64,000 nucleotides of DNA from Pictodentalium vernedei (GCA_031216915.1 CM062296.1:62175084-62239083); one strand, 5' to 3'; positions 53,236 through 63,552 are shown, counted from the first letter of the stretch. Made by a program: numbers and translations. Notes: generated by a model not told the origin, from the sequence alone.

Positions 53236-54938
53236 TTCAATCACCTCCTTTAATCTCCCATACAGAAAACTTTTCCAATGTTGCTATTGACAGAGATCTT
53301 TTTTCCCCTTTTTGTGAATAAATGTCACTTTGCTTACTTTCTACTCATTTGGGACCTCTTGTTTTTCTATGGCTAAATTGAATAGGGCAGTTAGGCTTTC
53401 CAAGAGTTCCTCTCCCCCTTTGTTTGATAAACTCGTTAGGAATATCCCTCCCGCTTTACCATTCTTGAATTTTGAGATCACCTTTCGCACCTTCTCCGTT
53501 TTAATTTCGCTGCACACGAAGATCGATAGATTTTCCAAGACCTGGTTCGGACACTCCGGTGGGTTCCCCATGTCCCATCGCTTATCGTTTACCTTTTCCC
53601 CGTGCTTGACTAGTTCTAAAGCGATTTGATCTTGACCGTCTCTAACTCTGCCATCTACTTTAATACTCTGTGGGTTACTTCCTTTGTTACGTTTGTTCAC
53701 CCATTTCCAAAATACGTTCGAACTCGACCCCTCCCCCCCCCCTGTCATTCTTATCGTCCTAATAAGACTGCTATTTCGCACTCTCCGATTATCGTCTTTA
53801 ATCTTGTTTACTTTATTTCGTGCTAGTTGGTATACTTCCTTTGCTACCGTGGCCTCGTTGCTTTTCGCCCCCTTAAGTTTTCTACTTCTCCTGTATGCAA
53901 CACATTTAGCTTTTCTACCCTTTATGGCCCTTTTCAGTTCTTCGTTCATCTGTACCCAACTTCCCGTGTTGGCACCCTAATCTTTCCTACACTTTCCTTT
54001 CCTGTCTCCACTAAGCTCGCAACTATGGCATCGGCCATCTTCTGGACACCTCCCCCCCCCCCCCCTCCCCCCTTGTGTACGGTTGCAAGCTTTGGTTTCA
54101 ATTTTTCTTCGAACTTCGCCCAGTCAGCATCCTTATTGAGTTCTCAAATCTCCTTGAAGCTTCCTTTGCTTTTTTACTAGGTTTTTGGCTCTGATCGTCA
54201 CTGTAATCGAGTTGTGATCACTATCCACCTCCATTTTACCCTCATCATCCACTTCTACCCATATCACCTCCCTCCATAAATTAATATCTGTGAGAATGTA
54301 GTCGATTATTGATTTTCTGTCGTTCCTCTCCCGGGTCCATTTCCCCTCATACCTCGCGTCCCTGTTCAGAATCTTCAGAATAGCTCGTTTGTGAAGTTCA
54401 ACAGCTTCCTTCTATTCCTGTTGACTTTATTGTCCATGACCCCTATGCCTTCTTCCTTATCACCTATGTGTCCATTAAAGTCACCCATCAGAATTTTACC
54501 GAGCCCCCTGTTTTCTAGTTCTGTGGTATTGGACCTTAGTGTTGAGTATATCGAGTCATTCCATTCTTGTTTGCTTCCCTCCACCGCACAGTGCACAATC
54601 TCAAGGGCAATAATTTTGTTTCTTTGATTGATTTTTACCCATCCAATTTCTTTCGATACCTCAGCCGAGGTGCTGACATCTTCCAGGTCTGTGATCAGCG
54701 ACGGTTTTAAATCCTCTTTAATGTACATGCCCCTCCCCTTCTTCTGGCCTTCCGTTCGCCCTACACATATCCACACGCACCCCCTTACTTGGTCTACCCG
54801 TTCCTCATGTCTTACCCACGTCTCGCTTAAGCCCATGATATCAAAGTCCTCTGCCGCGATCAATGTCGCAATTCCACTTACTTTCCGATGGAGACCCTGG
54901 ATGTTGCTATAACCCACTTTCAGGGTACCGAGATTCAT
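51561..54938 (-). pseudogene. LINE ORF2: endonuclease, reverse transcriptase and CCHC motif, frameshifted
   Basis: The endonuclease begins MNLGTLKVGYSNIQGLHR with LSETW, LMGDFNGHIG and, after a frameshift, SDHNSIT near 54215. The reverse transcriptase follows: SEIKTEKVRKVISKFKNGKA near 53480, then QNGFRKG-like sequence broken by a G run, FLDVKKAYD-like sequence, IGLKQGCILSP near 52900, and FADD, present but out of frame, near 52780. The C-terminus has CQMC...ETMEHFLLECP near 51810-51760 and stops at 51561. G runs at 53001-53018, 53203-53222, 53731-53742 and 54050-54066 disrupt the frame. The clade is uncertain (CR1/L2-like architecture). Confidence 0.88.
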
Positions 54939-54948
54939 TGTCTACTGC

Positions 54949-55293
54949 CTACTGGTCTCGTTGTTTTCTGGCGCTAGCCTGGGTAAACTTATTCTGTCTC
55001 CCTCGCTCTTGTCCACCCCACCTGTGTCCACTCCTTTTTATACTTGCCTCTGGCCTCCCACCCCGATCCTCTCCAACACACTTCTCTAACAACTGTAAAA
55101 TATCCCTGCAGTTAGCACACACCCCACTACTATCCATTGGCCGACCCCCACCATACCTCATATCACACTGCCTGCACGATTGTACCTCAATCTCCCCCGC
55201 CTGCACCTGCACCCATCGACTCACCTCCCCCTGGCCCCCTTTAATACCCATACTCCCCTTCGCCTGGACACCCGTCGAGCACTTACAATTCAT
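54949..55293 (-). CDS. Short LINE ORF upstream of the endonuclease, Cys-rich
   Basis: 114 codons starting MNCKCSTG, with CRQCDMRY and CANCRDIL, a C-x2-C...C-x2-C finger as in some LINE ORF1 or leader proteins, and a basic Gln/Arg-rich C-terminus. It ends 11 bp before the ORF2 start. Whether it is the complete ORF1 or a shortened one is not clear. Confidence 0.6.
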   Translation of the reverse strand: MNCKCSTGVQAKGSMGIKGGQGEVSRWVQVQAGEIEVQSCRQCDMRYGGGRPMDSSGVCANCRDILQLLEKCVGEDRGGRPEASIKRSGHRWGGQERGRQNKFTQASARKQRDQ

Positions 55294-55315
55294 GCTTACA
55301 AATATTTATAGGACT

Positions 55316-55632
55316 TACAGTTAAAACTAGAAGTCCTGTCATAAAATGCGCACAAATAGCACGTTGATATGCGCGTTAATGTACGCGTTATGGCCCAAGT
55401 AAAGCTATCAAATTCTGTACATATGGCCTGTGCACAAGCAATGTTTCAGCCAATGGACCTCCGGGTAACCCGGAGGTCCATTGGCAGAAACATTGCATGT
55501 GTTTGCTTTGAGTTACCAAGAGAACCTGCCGTGCTTTGGATGTCATTCGATATGGCAATTGCGCGCAATTCCAACGCTCAGTTAAGCCTAGATAAGCGCA
55601 CTATTTGTGACAGGACTTCTAGTTTTAACTTT
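55316..55632. mobile_element. Mariner-like MITE, family M1, copy 3, inside the LINE 5' region
   Basis: TACAGTTAAAACTAGAAGTC and GACTTCTAGTTTTAACT ends, central palindrome CCAATGGACCTCCGGGTAA / CCCGGAGGTCCATTGG. It separates the LINE leader from its first ORF by 317 bp. Confidence 0.88.
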
Positions 55633-55814
55633 AATGACCAAATACCAAACACAAAAAAGGCAACTAAAGTAAATAAATGTAAACTTGGGAAAACCTATCA
55701 CCTCACCTTCCTTATTTCACCCCTATAACCCTTCCCTAACACACATACAAACAAAATATATAATACACTTTCCTGAAATAAAACTAATAAAAAAGAAATA
55801 CTTATAAACAACTC

Positions 55815-56368
55815 TGCGTAAACTATCTTGACTTCTCTTCGTGAGTAATAAACAGATGAACTCCAACTCGTGATATCAGGAATTCAGAACTCCAACTTGT
55901 GATATCAGGAATGCAGAACTAACTCTGTGTAAACTATCTTGACTTCTCTTCGTGAGTAGTAAACAGATGAACTTCAACTCGTGATATCAGGAATTCAGAA
56001 CTCCAACTCGTGATATCAGGAATTCAGAACTCCAACTCGTGATATCAGGAATTCAGAACTCCAACTCATGATATCAGGAATTCAGAACTCCAACTCGTGA
56101 TATCAGGAATTCCGAACTCCAACTCGTGATATCAGGAATGCAGAACTAACTGTGTGTAAACTATCTTGACTTCTCTTCGTGAGTAGTAAACAGATGAACT
56201 CCAACTCGTGATATCAGGAATTCAGAACTCCAACTCGTGATATCAGGAATTCAGAACTCTAACTCGTGATATCAGGAATTCAGAACTGCAACTCGTGATA
56301 CCAGGAATTCAGAACTCCAACTCGTGATATCAGAAATTCAGAACTCCAACTCGTGATATCAGGAATTG
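55815..56368 (-). repeat. 29-bp tandem monomers in blocks, LINE 5' region
   Basis: About 14 units of consensus GAACTCCAACTCGTGATATC + AGGAATTCA (each with an EcoRV and an EcoRI site) lie in blocks of 2, 6 and 6. Each block is preceded by a ~53-bp spacer starting 'aactctgtgtaaactatctt', a second-order repeat. Unit variants are few, so homogenisation is recent. The position at the 5' end of the LINE parallels promoter monomers of some vertebrate LINEs. Confidence 0.9.
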
Positions 56369-56478
56369 TACTGTAGGTGTAAAATCCCATCGCTGACGTG
56401 TTTACTGGTGTGTAAAGCTAAAATTTATGTCATAGGCTTTTTATATATAGTAGAAAAGATAACCATGGTATAAATATA
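56369..56478 (+). mobile_element. Foldback family P1, copy 4, right part
   Basis: 'tactgtaggtgtaaaatccc', 'aagctaaaatttatgtcata' and 'tatatagtagaaaagataac' complete the element begun at 50962. Confidence 0.85.
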
Positions 56479-56580
56479 CACTAATGTTAATATTTTAGGA
56501 ACGTGTCTACCCTCGATTGAAATAAGGTGCGTCATCGGTGCGCAAGAGCGAAGGCAGTGACGAAATAGTCTTTCGAGCAC

Positions 56581-56629
56581 AACAAGACGCCACCTGCAAT
56601 GTTGGAGCATTGCAGATGGCGCCTTGTTG
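56581..56629. repeat. Palindrome
   Basis: 'aacaagacgccacctgcaat' is mirrored by 'attgcagatggcgccttgtt' around 'gttggagc'. Short, with no flanking duplication seen. Confidence 0.88.
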
Positions 56630-56799
56630 CACCCAAGAAACGAAATGAATCATTGTATTGAAATTAGACGAGCATTGTTTATACTATACTATCCCACATT
56701 TTGTATCCTTATCTATTGTGTTCATTACCAGTGACGCCCAGTGGCTCGTTGATTACCGCAAGTGCTGAAGTGATAAGGGTTTTAGGTAACGTGTCCCTA

Positions 56800-57215
56800 T
56801 ATCCCGATAAATTCGGTCTTTTGATTGGTCAAAAATGCCTTGGACAAATAGCCATGGCAAAGGATGCACCCAACATACAAGGTATATGAAAGCGTGCAAC
56901 ATGTCAACAAAATAATGTTTACTCGTTTCCTTAACGACCCAAGGGATGTAACTCTATCTGGTGTCTTCTACGATTATAAAAACAAAATAATTATCACGAA
57001 TTTGGTCCATGTGATTGGGGAGCTGGGAAATGCGTCCACAAATTTATTTCCCCTATGATTGTATTCTGTTTCAAACGGTACAAAAATTTTATCTCTGCCA
57101 ACATGTATGGTATATGGAGATTTAATACCTGGATGTCTCATTTAACAAACCGACATCCAGGTATTAAATCTCCATATACCATACATGTTGACGGAGGTAA
57201 CTTATATTGATGGCC
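56800..57215 (+). repeat. Dispersed repeat R3, copy b
   Basis: Partner of 9440-10031. The palindrome (57093-57190) is complete here: 'ccaacatgtatggtatatgg' / 'ccatataccatacatgttg', inner 'gatttaatacctggatgtc' / 'gacatccaggtattaaatc', and a loop 'tcatttaacaaacc'. Confidence 0.75.
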
Positions 57216-58177
57216 GTTCTGTTACAGATTAACCGCAAATTAATTTAGAGAATCAATGTGCACATGCTAGCATGCCAAACTGCGATGATGCAGTCGGGAA
57301 CAATATATATATGTTCTGTATTAGTGTATTCAGGCAATAAGGAAAGCTCAGAATGTAAATAGACAAATCTTGCTTTAAATAATCGGGCCTGGCAGAATGT
57401 AACTTATGCAACTCTCGCAAACAATACTGCCGCGTTTTATCCTGTCGTCTCAATCCACTAATACAAACGATTTCCATCCTTATATAACGAGGGAGAGATT
57501 GTCCGGCACCAAAGACAGGAATAGCTTGTAACCATACCAGTACAGGCTAATCGTTTGATCGTGTGAAAACTAGCTAGCGCCACGAATTTTCAGTCGGAAG
57601 GTTGTCAGTGCGATCCTGACCTGACTTGCGTTGTTCTTGAATACGCCTCTCAACTTCGCTGGTCGATACATATAGTTGTGTGAAAGGGTATCAGTATAGG
57701 CCGAACACTAAACATTTGGGGGATTTATGTCACATCCAGCAAAAGTAAGTCCGCCGATTTCCTGCCTTACAGAACCAGGAAACAATGATAATGTCATTAA
57801 ACGGGGGAGGCGGAAGCTCCATAAAACTCGAGAGGCACAAATTTACAATGCTACCATGGTTCGACCCAATGTGTGAAAAGTTACCGTCGTATATCGGTAA
57901 ATGTAGTACTGGGATAATAAAAATCCGTATTTTTCGGGATCAGATCTCGATTTTTGTTGCGATACATTTGAATGGTTAGTTTACAAATAAAATATAAAAT
58001 TAAGACCCCAAGACAACAGACGAAAATAGCATCTGGGATGCTTTATTCTCGCATTTCTCTTCCAACAAGGGAGATTCTACGGTGTTGCGGGAAGAAGAAA
58101 ATTTCATCCAGTCGCACTCCGGCCGAAATTCTATTTCCCCTTTCTTTATTACAGTCTTGTATCAGACATTTCGTAGA
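57216..58177. other. No gene recognised
   Basis: Several frames of 60-75 codons exist on both strands without recognisable domains. Splice-site pairs around them are not convincing. Confidence 0.45.
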
Positions 58178-59197
58178 AACTGCAACTTTTGGCTAAAACT
58201 TGGTTGGTTGAGTTCAATCCCCAAAAGACAGAGACCATGCTTATGTCACGTAGAATTACACCCCTTCTACATCCACCATTATTCTTTGGCAGTACACAAA
58301 TTTCTGAAGCTAAGAGCCATAAACATCTAGGTGTGGTTCTAAACAATGCTTGTACATGGAATGACCATGTTGCCAATATCTACTCCAAGGCCTGGTCCCG
58401 TATTGACATACTGAGGAGTAACAAATTCATCCTTGATCGTAATGTGCTGGAAAAAACATTATTCTGCTTTTATTAGACCCCTCCTGGAATATGGTAATAC
58501 GGTTGGGGACAATTGTACGGCGACCAAGGCAACTGTAAGTGCCAGTAAGACCCTCCTGTATACCGAAACTCGCTGGGACTCTCTTGAAGAAAGACGTCGA
58601 AAACACAGATTGAAATAATTCTGCAAAATGTACCATCATCTGACGCCTCAATATATTGCTAACAAAGTTCCACCGACAGTTTCGTTAACCAGTCAAAGTC
58701 GTAACCTACGATCCCACCAGAATCATCGAGTTCCTTTTTGTAACTCGCAACTATACCAATCTTCGTTTATCCCAAATTCGACTGGTCAGTGGAATAACTT
58801 ACCATTGTCTGTCAGAGAAAACCCATCTCTGAGTAATTTTACGACCTTCCTAAATGATGGCACTTTACGACCACCGACATTTTACGGCGAAGCTAAATCG
58901 TGGGCTGGTCAGTACTGTAGGTTACGTTTGCGCTGCAGCAACCTTAATGCACATTTATACAATAACCTCTTATCGCCTTCCCCCCTCTGTGTTTGTGGTG
59001 TATGCGAGACAGTTGAGCATTTCTTGTTATATTGTCCAATACATGAACATGCGCACAGTACTACAATTGAATTACTCCCATCTTCTCTTGATCCTAGTAC
59101 TCTTCTATTTGGTTCGGAATTACTTGATAATGCAGAAAACAGCTTTATATTTGAAGTTGTCCAGGATTTCATTGTACTTAGCAAACGTTTCAGTTAG
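58178..59197 (+). pseudogene. LINE reverse transcriptase C-terminal part, frameshifted
   Basis: WLVEFNPQKTETMLMSRR is the usual start of the RT thumb region, followed by HKHLGVVLN...W, ILRSNKFILDRNVLEK and, after a frameshift near 58455, FIRPLLEYGNTV. A second break near 58618 leads to a 189-codon frame: YHHLTPQYI, GQWNNLPLSVRENPS, RLRCSNLNAHLY and CVCGVCETVEHFLLYCP, the C-terminal CCHC finger. It ends at 59197 with SKRFS. The fingers and palm are missing. Confidence 0.88.
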
Positions 59198-59712
59198 CTG
59201 CAGTGATTACGTGACCCGCATGGGTATGTGTGCATCTGACTAGGTATATGGCTTGAATCAGTCGACACCAGCTATTAATTTCTTTCGCGTCACAAAATAA
59301 GTACATTACTCATCTACCAACCTGATTCATGTCTGCTTAACTCAGATCACCAAGGAAATTCTTCATTTTTTTCTTCTTTTTTTTTTATTCAAGTTGGCTT
59401 CATCCTCATCTTTGTCTTCTCTTTGTTTCTTATCTTGTTATATCTCTACTTTCTTCCTCCTGTTATTTTTCTACTGGTTTAAACAATATTAGTCCAGCAA
59501 ATGCATCATGTTATTTTCTAATCAAATAGTCTATCCAACAAGGGAGACAACTTCCAAAAGCTTATAGCTTATTGTTGAATCCCTTACATTTATTTTTGAA
59601 TTCTGTTGTTCTGTTACATTGTATACCATTAATTTCATGAGTTGTTCCTTTTTATCTGTTTGCGTGATGTATACAATTGTCACTTTCAGTAATAAATATT
59701 GTTCAAACTAAA
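58178..59712 (+). mobile_element. 5'-truncated LINE of a second family
   Basis: A reverse transcriptase 3' part (58178-59197) is followed by a ~500-bp 3' UTR ending near 'cagtaataaatattgttcaa'. The upstream limit has no identifiable terminus, as usual for 5' truncation. Confidence 0.75.
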
Positions 59713-60096
59713 CTCCAACTTTCTGTTTTGAGGTCACGGAGAGTATTCGTGACGTGTTCATAAATGGTGAAAAATAGCTAGGATCTCATATATTGGTGTG
59801 TAACTTGAGCTTCGTTTCCCGTTGTAAGAACTGGAGTGGTATCAAGGCGGAACCATGATATCGAGGACGACGAGAGCCATTTCTTGGCGCATGTCTTTTT
59901 ATCAAATATAAATGTAACAGTACCAGTTACCTGCCTAGTCCAGAAGATGGATCTCAGTGACGGAATCTGACGGAGGGTGGGGGAGTATTGCGAACGCCAC
60001 CATTAACATAATCCAAATGTTTTCTAATAAAGTGATCTGTGCATACGTGCGGGTTAAGACGTGTGTTGAGCTTTTATTTTATGCAATAATCGCTTT
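59713..60096. other. No recognised feature
   Basis: Nothing coding or repetitive was seen between the LINE 3' end and repeat R2. Confidence 0.4.
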
Positions 60097-60871
60097 TTAT
60101 CATATGACTCGTCCGTATTATTCACTTTAAAACATTTGATATTTTGTTTTCATGTTAATCAGTGATAAATAAAGCCTTTCGTCAATTTCATTGGTCAATT
60201 TGAAAACTAGACAATTTGACTGGCTGAACAAAATACAACTGGGCCACATTTTCATAATTTGCATAACTAGAGTTGGGAGCTTTCATTGGTCAATTTTAAA
60301 ACTGGTCAATTTGATTGGCTAAACAAAATACAACTGGGTCACATTTGCATAATTTCAGTAGGGAGAATTTACGTTATCTGTCCTATTTAGGGTGGATTAT
60401 ATTGTATTATTCTTTCACCTAAAGAAACGGCAAAAACCGTTTCGCGCAATACAAGAAAAACGCCATTCATTTTTTTTATATTTTCACTTTTTGCTTCCAA
60501 AACATAGGTTATGACCCCTCATTGGAACTAGCGTGTCGCGCTCGTTTCAATGAGGGGTCATAACCTATGTTTTGGAAGCAAAAAATGAAGATTTTTAGTT
60601 ATACGAGGACGTTTTTTCCAAGTGCCGCCTGCAACTCAAGTTAGGTGATGGGTTAAAAAGTCATACTAAGTGGCAAATTTGTGCCTGTGTGTCTCATATG
60701 ATAAATAGAATATGAAATGAGTGTTTTTCGCATATAATATTTATGAAACTCGTCTGAATTTTCCATTTGGGCTCGCCAGAGGCTCGCCCAAACTGAAAGT
60801 TCTTAGACTCGTTTCATAAATATTATCTGAGAAAAAGACTCATGCCATATCCTCTATATATTATGCCACGG
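60097..60871 (+). repeat. Long dispersed repeat R2, copy b
   Basis: A direct copy of 5883-6604 starting 'tcatatgactcgtccg'. It contains the ~100-bp internal tandem with ATTGGT/GATTGGCT motifs, a class-C MITE (60407-60656) and the closing palindrome (60727-60840). Confidence 0.82.
60407..60656. mobile_element. piggyBac-like MITE, class C, copy 2
   Basis: TTATTCTTTCACCTAAAG to TAGGTGATGGGTTAA. The core is CATAGGTTATGACCCCTC / GAGGGGTCATAACCTATG with 'ttggaactagcgtgtcgcgc' at the centre. 'aaacggcaaaaaccgtttcg' near the left end is absent from copy 1, which has lost about 40 bp. Confidence 0.75.
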
Positions 60872-60901
60872 TTGCCGTGCGTATTAAACATTACGTGATA
60901 C

Positions 60902-61219
60902 TACAGTTAAAACTAGAAGTCCTGTCATGACATGCGCAGAAATAACACGTTGATATGCGCGTTAATGTGCGCATTATGGACCAAGTAAAGCTATCAAATT
61001 TTGTACATATGGCCTGTGCACAAGCAATGTTTCAGCCAATGGACCTCCGGGTAACCCGGAGATCCATTGGCAGAAACATTGCATGTGTTTGCTATAAGTA
61101 AGCAGGAGAACCTGTCGTGCTTTGGATGCCATTGAATATGGCAATTGCGCGCAATTCCAACTCGCAATTAAGGCTAGATAAGAGCACTATTCGTGACAGG
61201 ACTTCTAGTTTTAACTGTA
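60902..61219. mobile_element. Mariner-like MITE, family M1, copy 4
   Basis: Perfect ends TACAGTTAAAACTAGAAGTC and GACTTCTAGTTTTAACTGTA with TA at both sides. The central palindrome is CCAATGGACCTCCGGGTAA / CCCGGAGATCCATTGG. Very similar to the copy in the LINE, so recently active. Confidence 0.92.
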
Positions 61220-61850
61220 TACAGGCACTGTGAAATATGCAAGGTACACCACACGTGGCATCTGGATTACGTCCAAGAACGTCTTGTAAGAGTGCATCTG
61301 ATTGAACGTTCCGCATCAGAGTGACGTTATAAATATAAATGCTTCGACACTAGATATTGTCAGGCAAGAAAGTTATCAGACCGCAGAAGGTGATAGTTTA
61401 TTTTAAACATATCATATTTATTCACTTAATTCAAGTATAATCGTGCTATAAATACTGAACACAACTCAGAGTACGGTTGACAGGTATCAACTACCACTGA
61501 TGCACTTTTCCTGTATCACATTCGTGCCTCCAGCGCTCGCGAAACAACGGAAATACCCGTGTCGTTATTCCAATATCACGAACTCCAACCTCGTTGTGTT
61601 TGGTCTTAACATCAGCTTTTATTTTTTACAGGTATTGTTTTAGTCCAAATGCTTCCCATCGTCAGTAAGTTTGTGAACAAGACAATCGTTGTCAGTGCAC
61701 AGTAGCACAACTTGAAATGGGTTGTGATGGTTGACTTTGTTATGTCCAGCGATATCTTAGAATACCAAGGTTACGTCGTAGTTTACCGGGGTAATTTGGA
61801 GACAATACTATGATATGCCATTTCACTATTCTTTAGCTGGTTGAGGGCTA
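61220..61850. other. No recognised feature
   Basis: No exon, RNA gene or inverted repeat is apparent. Confidence 0.4.
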
Positions 61851-62351
61851 CACTACAAAAGATAAAGGTTCTTTTTTAAGACCAAAACTGGTTCTATCTT
61901 GTCCCTGAGATGGAACCAGTTTAGTTTAAACAGTATTTATTTCAAACCAAATAAATTTACTAAGATTAGCATTCAATTTTAACAGAATAATACATGAACT
62001 GAAGCAGATTCAGCAGTAAACTTGGAGCTTGTTCAACGCAGTCGCCAAACATTTTAAAACAAAGCGAATATAAATACCTGGTATATTGGTTCTATACAGA
62101 ACCAAAACTGGTTCGATATGCCAACTGTTCATATCTCCTTTGCTTAATAACGATTTGAGACAACCTCGTATTAGCTGTAAACTTACGGCTGAAACCCCCT
62201 CGATTTATGTTTAATTCTGTTAATATTTAATGTTAATCTTTATAAATTTATTTGATTTGAAATAAATACTGTTTAAACAGAACTGGTTCCATTTCAGGGA
62301 CAAGATTAGAACCAGTTTTGGTTCTAAAGAGAACCTATATTTTTTGCAATG
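61851..62351. mobile_element. CACTA-like foldback element, copy 2
   Basis: It starts CACTACAAAAGATAAAGG and ends TATATTTTTTGCAATG, flanked by TA on both sides. It is the inverse orientation of 31483-31993. The AAAACTGGTTC motif occurs at both ends and near the centre ('ttggttctatacagaaccaaaa'). The left arm is shorter than in copy 1. Confidence 0.82.
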
Positions 62352-62387
62352 TAGACTACTTTTTGGTGGTCTGAATTTCTTCATCAA

Positions 62388-62458
62388 CATTTGTTTTATT
62401 ACAAATTATTGGAGAGTGCCCTTGGGCACTCTCCAATAATTTGTGATAAAGCAAATGT
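62388..62458. repeat. Palindrome
   Basis: 'acatttgttttattacaaat' faces 'atttgtgataaagcaaatgt', and 'tattggagagtgccc' faces 'gggcactctccaata', with almost no loop. Confidence 0.9.
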
Positions 62459-63552
62459 ACATAAACAAAATATCGTGTGCGCTTGACTGAATACGAAATA
62501 TGAGCAAGGAAAATGTTGTTTTTTTGATCTTGCACCCTCAGTTTTTTGAAAGGCCTGATAGTGGCTTCAAGCACTCATCCAGAGCCAGGCTAAAGCCTCC
62601 AGCTACACGGATACTTTTGCAGCCTTGACAGCCCGACATTGAACTTCCACGCCTACCATAGTCACAACTGGCAGATAGTTTTGTCATCTTCTCTAACTAG
62701 TATTTATTCCAAACATAACTGTACTCTCTATTATAATGTAATTGGATTGTTGTAAGAAACAGAATATAATATTGATAACAATGACAATTTACTCGGTTTT
62801 TCGATGCATTGAAAATTTAAGGTAATACAATAGCCCAAGAACATTAGGTTTCACTAGGGAAAAAAATCGGAGAAAGCTGCTTTTTTCAGGGAATGTCGAG
62901 TACATGTCACTGAACGATTAGACAAAAGTCCCCTAAAATCCCAGTTGAGCTTTTTTTTCTACAGCCTTTTTTCGAAAACGCGTTTGAAAAAAATAAAAAA
63001 AAATCGCACGAACTTTGTAACCTCGAATTGATCCAACTGTATTTTTTGTTTGCGCGTATTTCGAGCTACATAATGTCTAATATACATTTACCTAGAGGAA
63101 AATGTGCATTCTGTGACAATTTCTGCGAAAAATTATTGAAAATTCACAAAAAAGTATCGGATTTGCGCAAAAAATGACGATTTTCCTAACGGATTTGCCC
63201 AAAGGGTCGTAGTACAGAACGGGATGTTAGTTGGACAGACGATAAAAAATCCACCACCATTTGAAGACTTTTATCATTGCTTACAAAATAGACATCATGG
63301 AAGACCCCCTCTGCTTCTGGCAGAGTTCCCCTTTTGGCATAAAATTCGTCAGCATGAGAACTCAACTATTTTCGGGCTTGGGACCGAACAGACACGTCTG
63401 TGTCTGGCAGCATTAGATCAATAAATAATATTTACAAAATGTACAAAAATCAATAAATAATATTTACAGAATGTACAAATCAATCAACATGGATTAAGTT
63501 ACATTGACTATTATCAACGCTATATACAGAAATGACATGACCTATATACATA
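62459..63552. other. AT-rich DNA upstream in + coordinates of the CXC gene end
   Basis: On the minus strand this is downstream of the CXC-protein stop codon, so the nearest part may be 3' UTR. A direct repeat 'caataaataatatttaca' (63418-63472) lies there. A 66-codon plus-strand frame at 63224 has no recognised domain. Confidence 0.45.

Larger units (their letters stand above)
51473..56368 (-). mobile_element. Near full-length non-LTR retrotransposon (LINE) with 5' tandem monomers
   Basis: Read right to left: tandem 29-bp monomers (56368-55815), a leader, a short ORF with a zinc-binding motif (55293-54949), a long ORF with APE endonuclease, reverse transcriptase and C-terminal CCHC (54938-51561), and a (TTA)n-type tail (51488-51473). 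The flanking TACT (51469-51472 and 56369-56372) is a 4-bp duplication within the P1 repeat, whose other copies show the empty site 'gttccactgtagg'. An M1 MITE lies in the 5' region. Several frameshifts and four G runs interrupt the coding region, so it is inactive now. Confidence 0.85.

Noticed and set aside
51520-54912. Plus-strand frames opposite the LINE
   Set aside because: They are antisense shadows; the minus-strand translation has endonuclease, RT and CCHC motifs.
55815-56368. 29-bp direct repeats at regular spacing, superficially like a CRISPR array
   Set aside because: Units are head-to-tail with no unique spacers, the only spacer is itself repeated, and the context is an animal LINE.
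57785-57979. Gly-rich 64-codon frame and neighbours as possible exons
   Set aside because: No supported splice sites, no domain, and adjacent DNA is repeat-derived.
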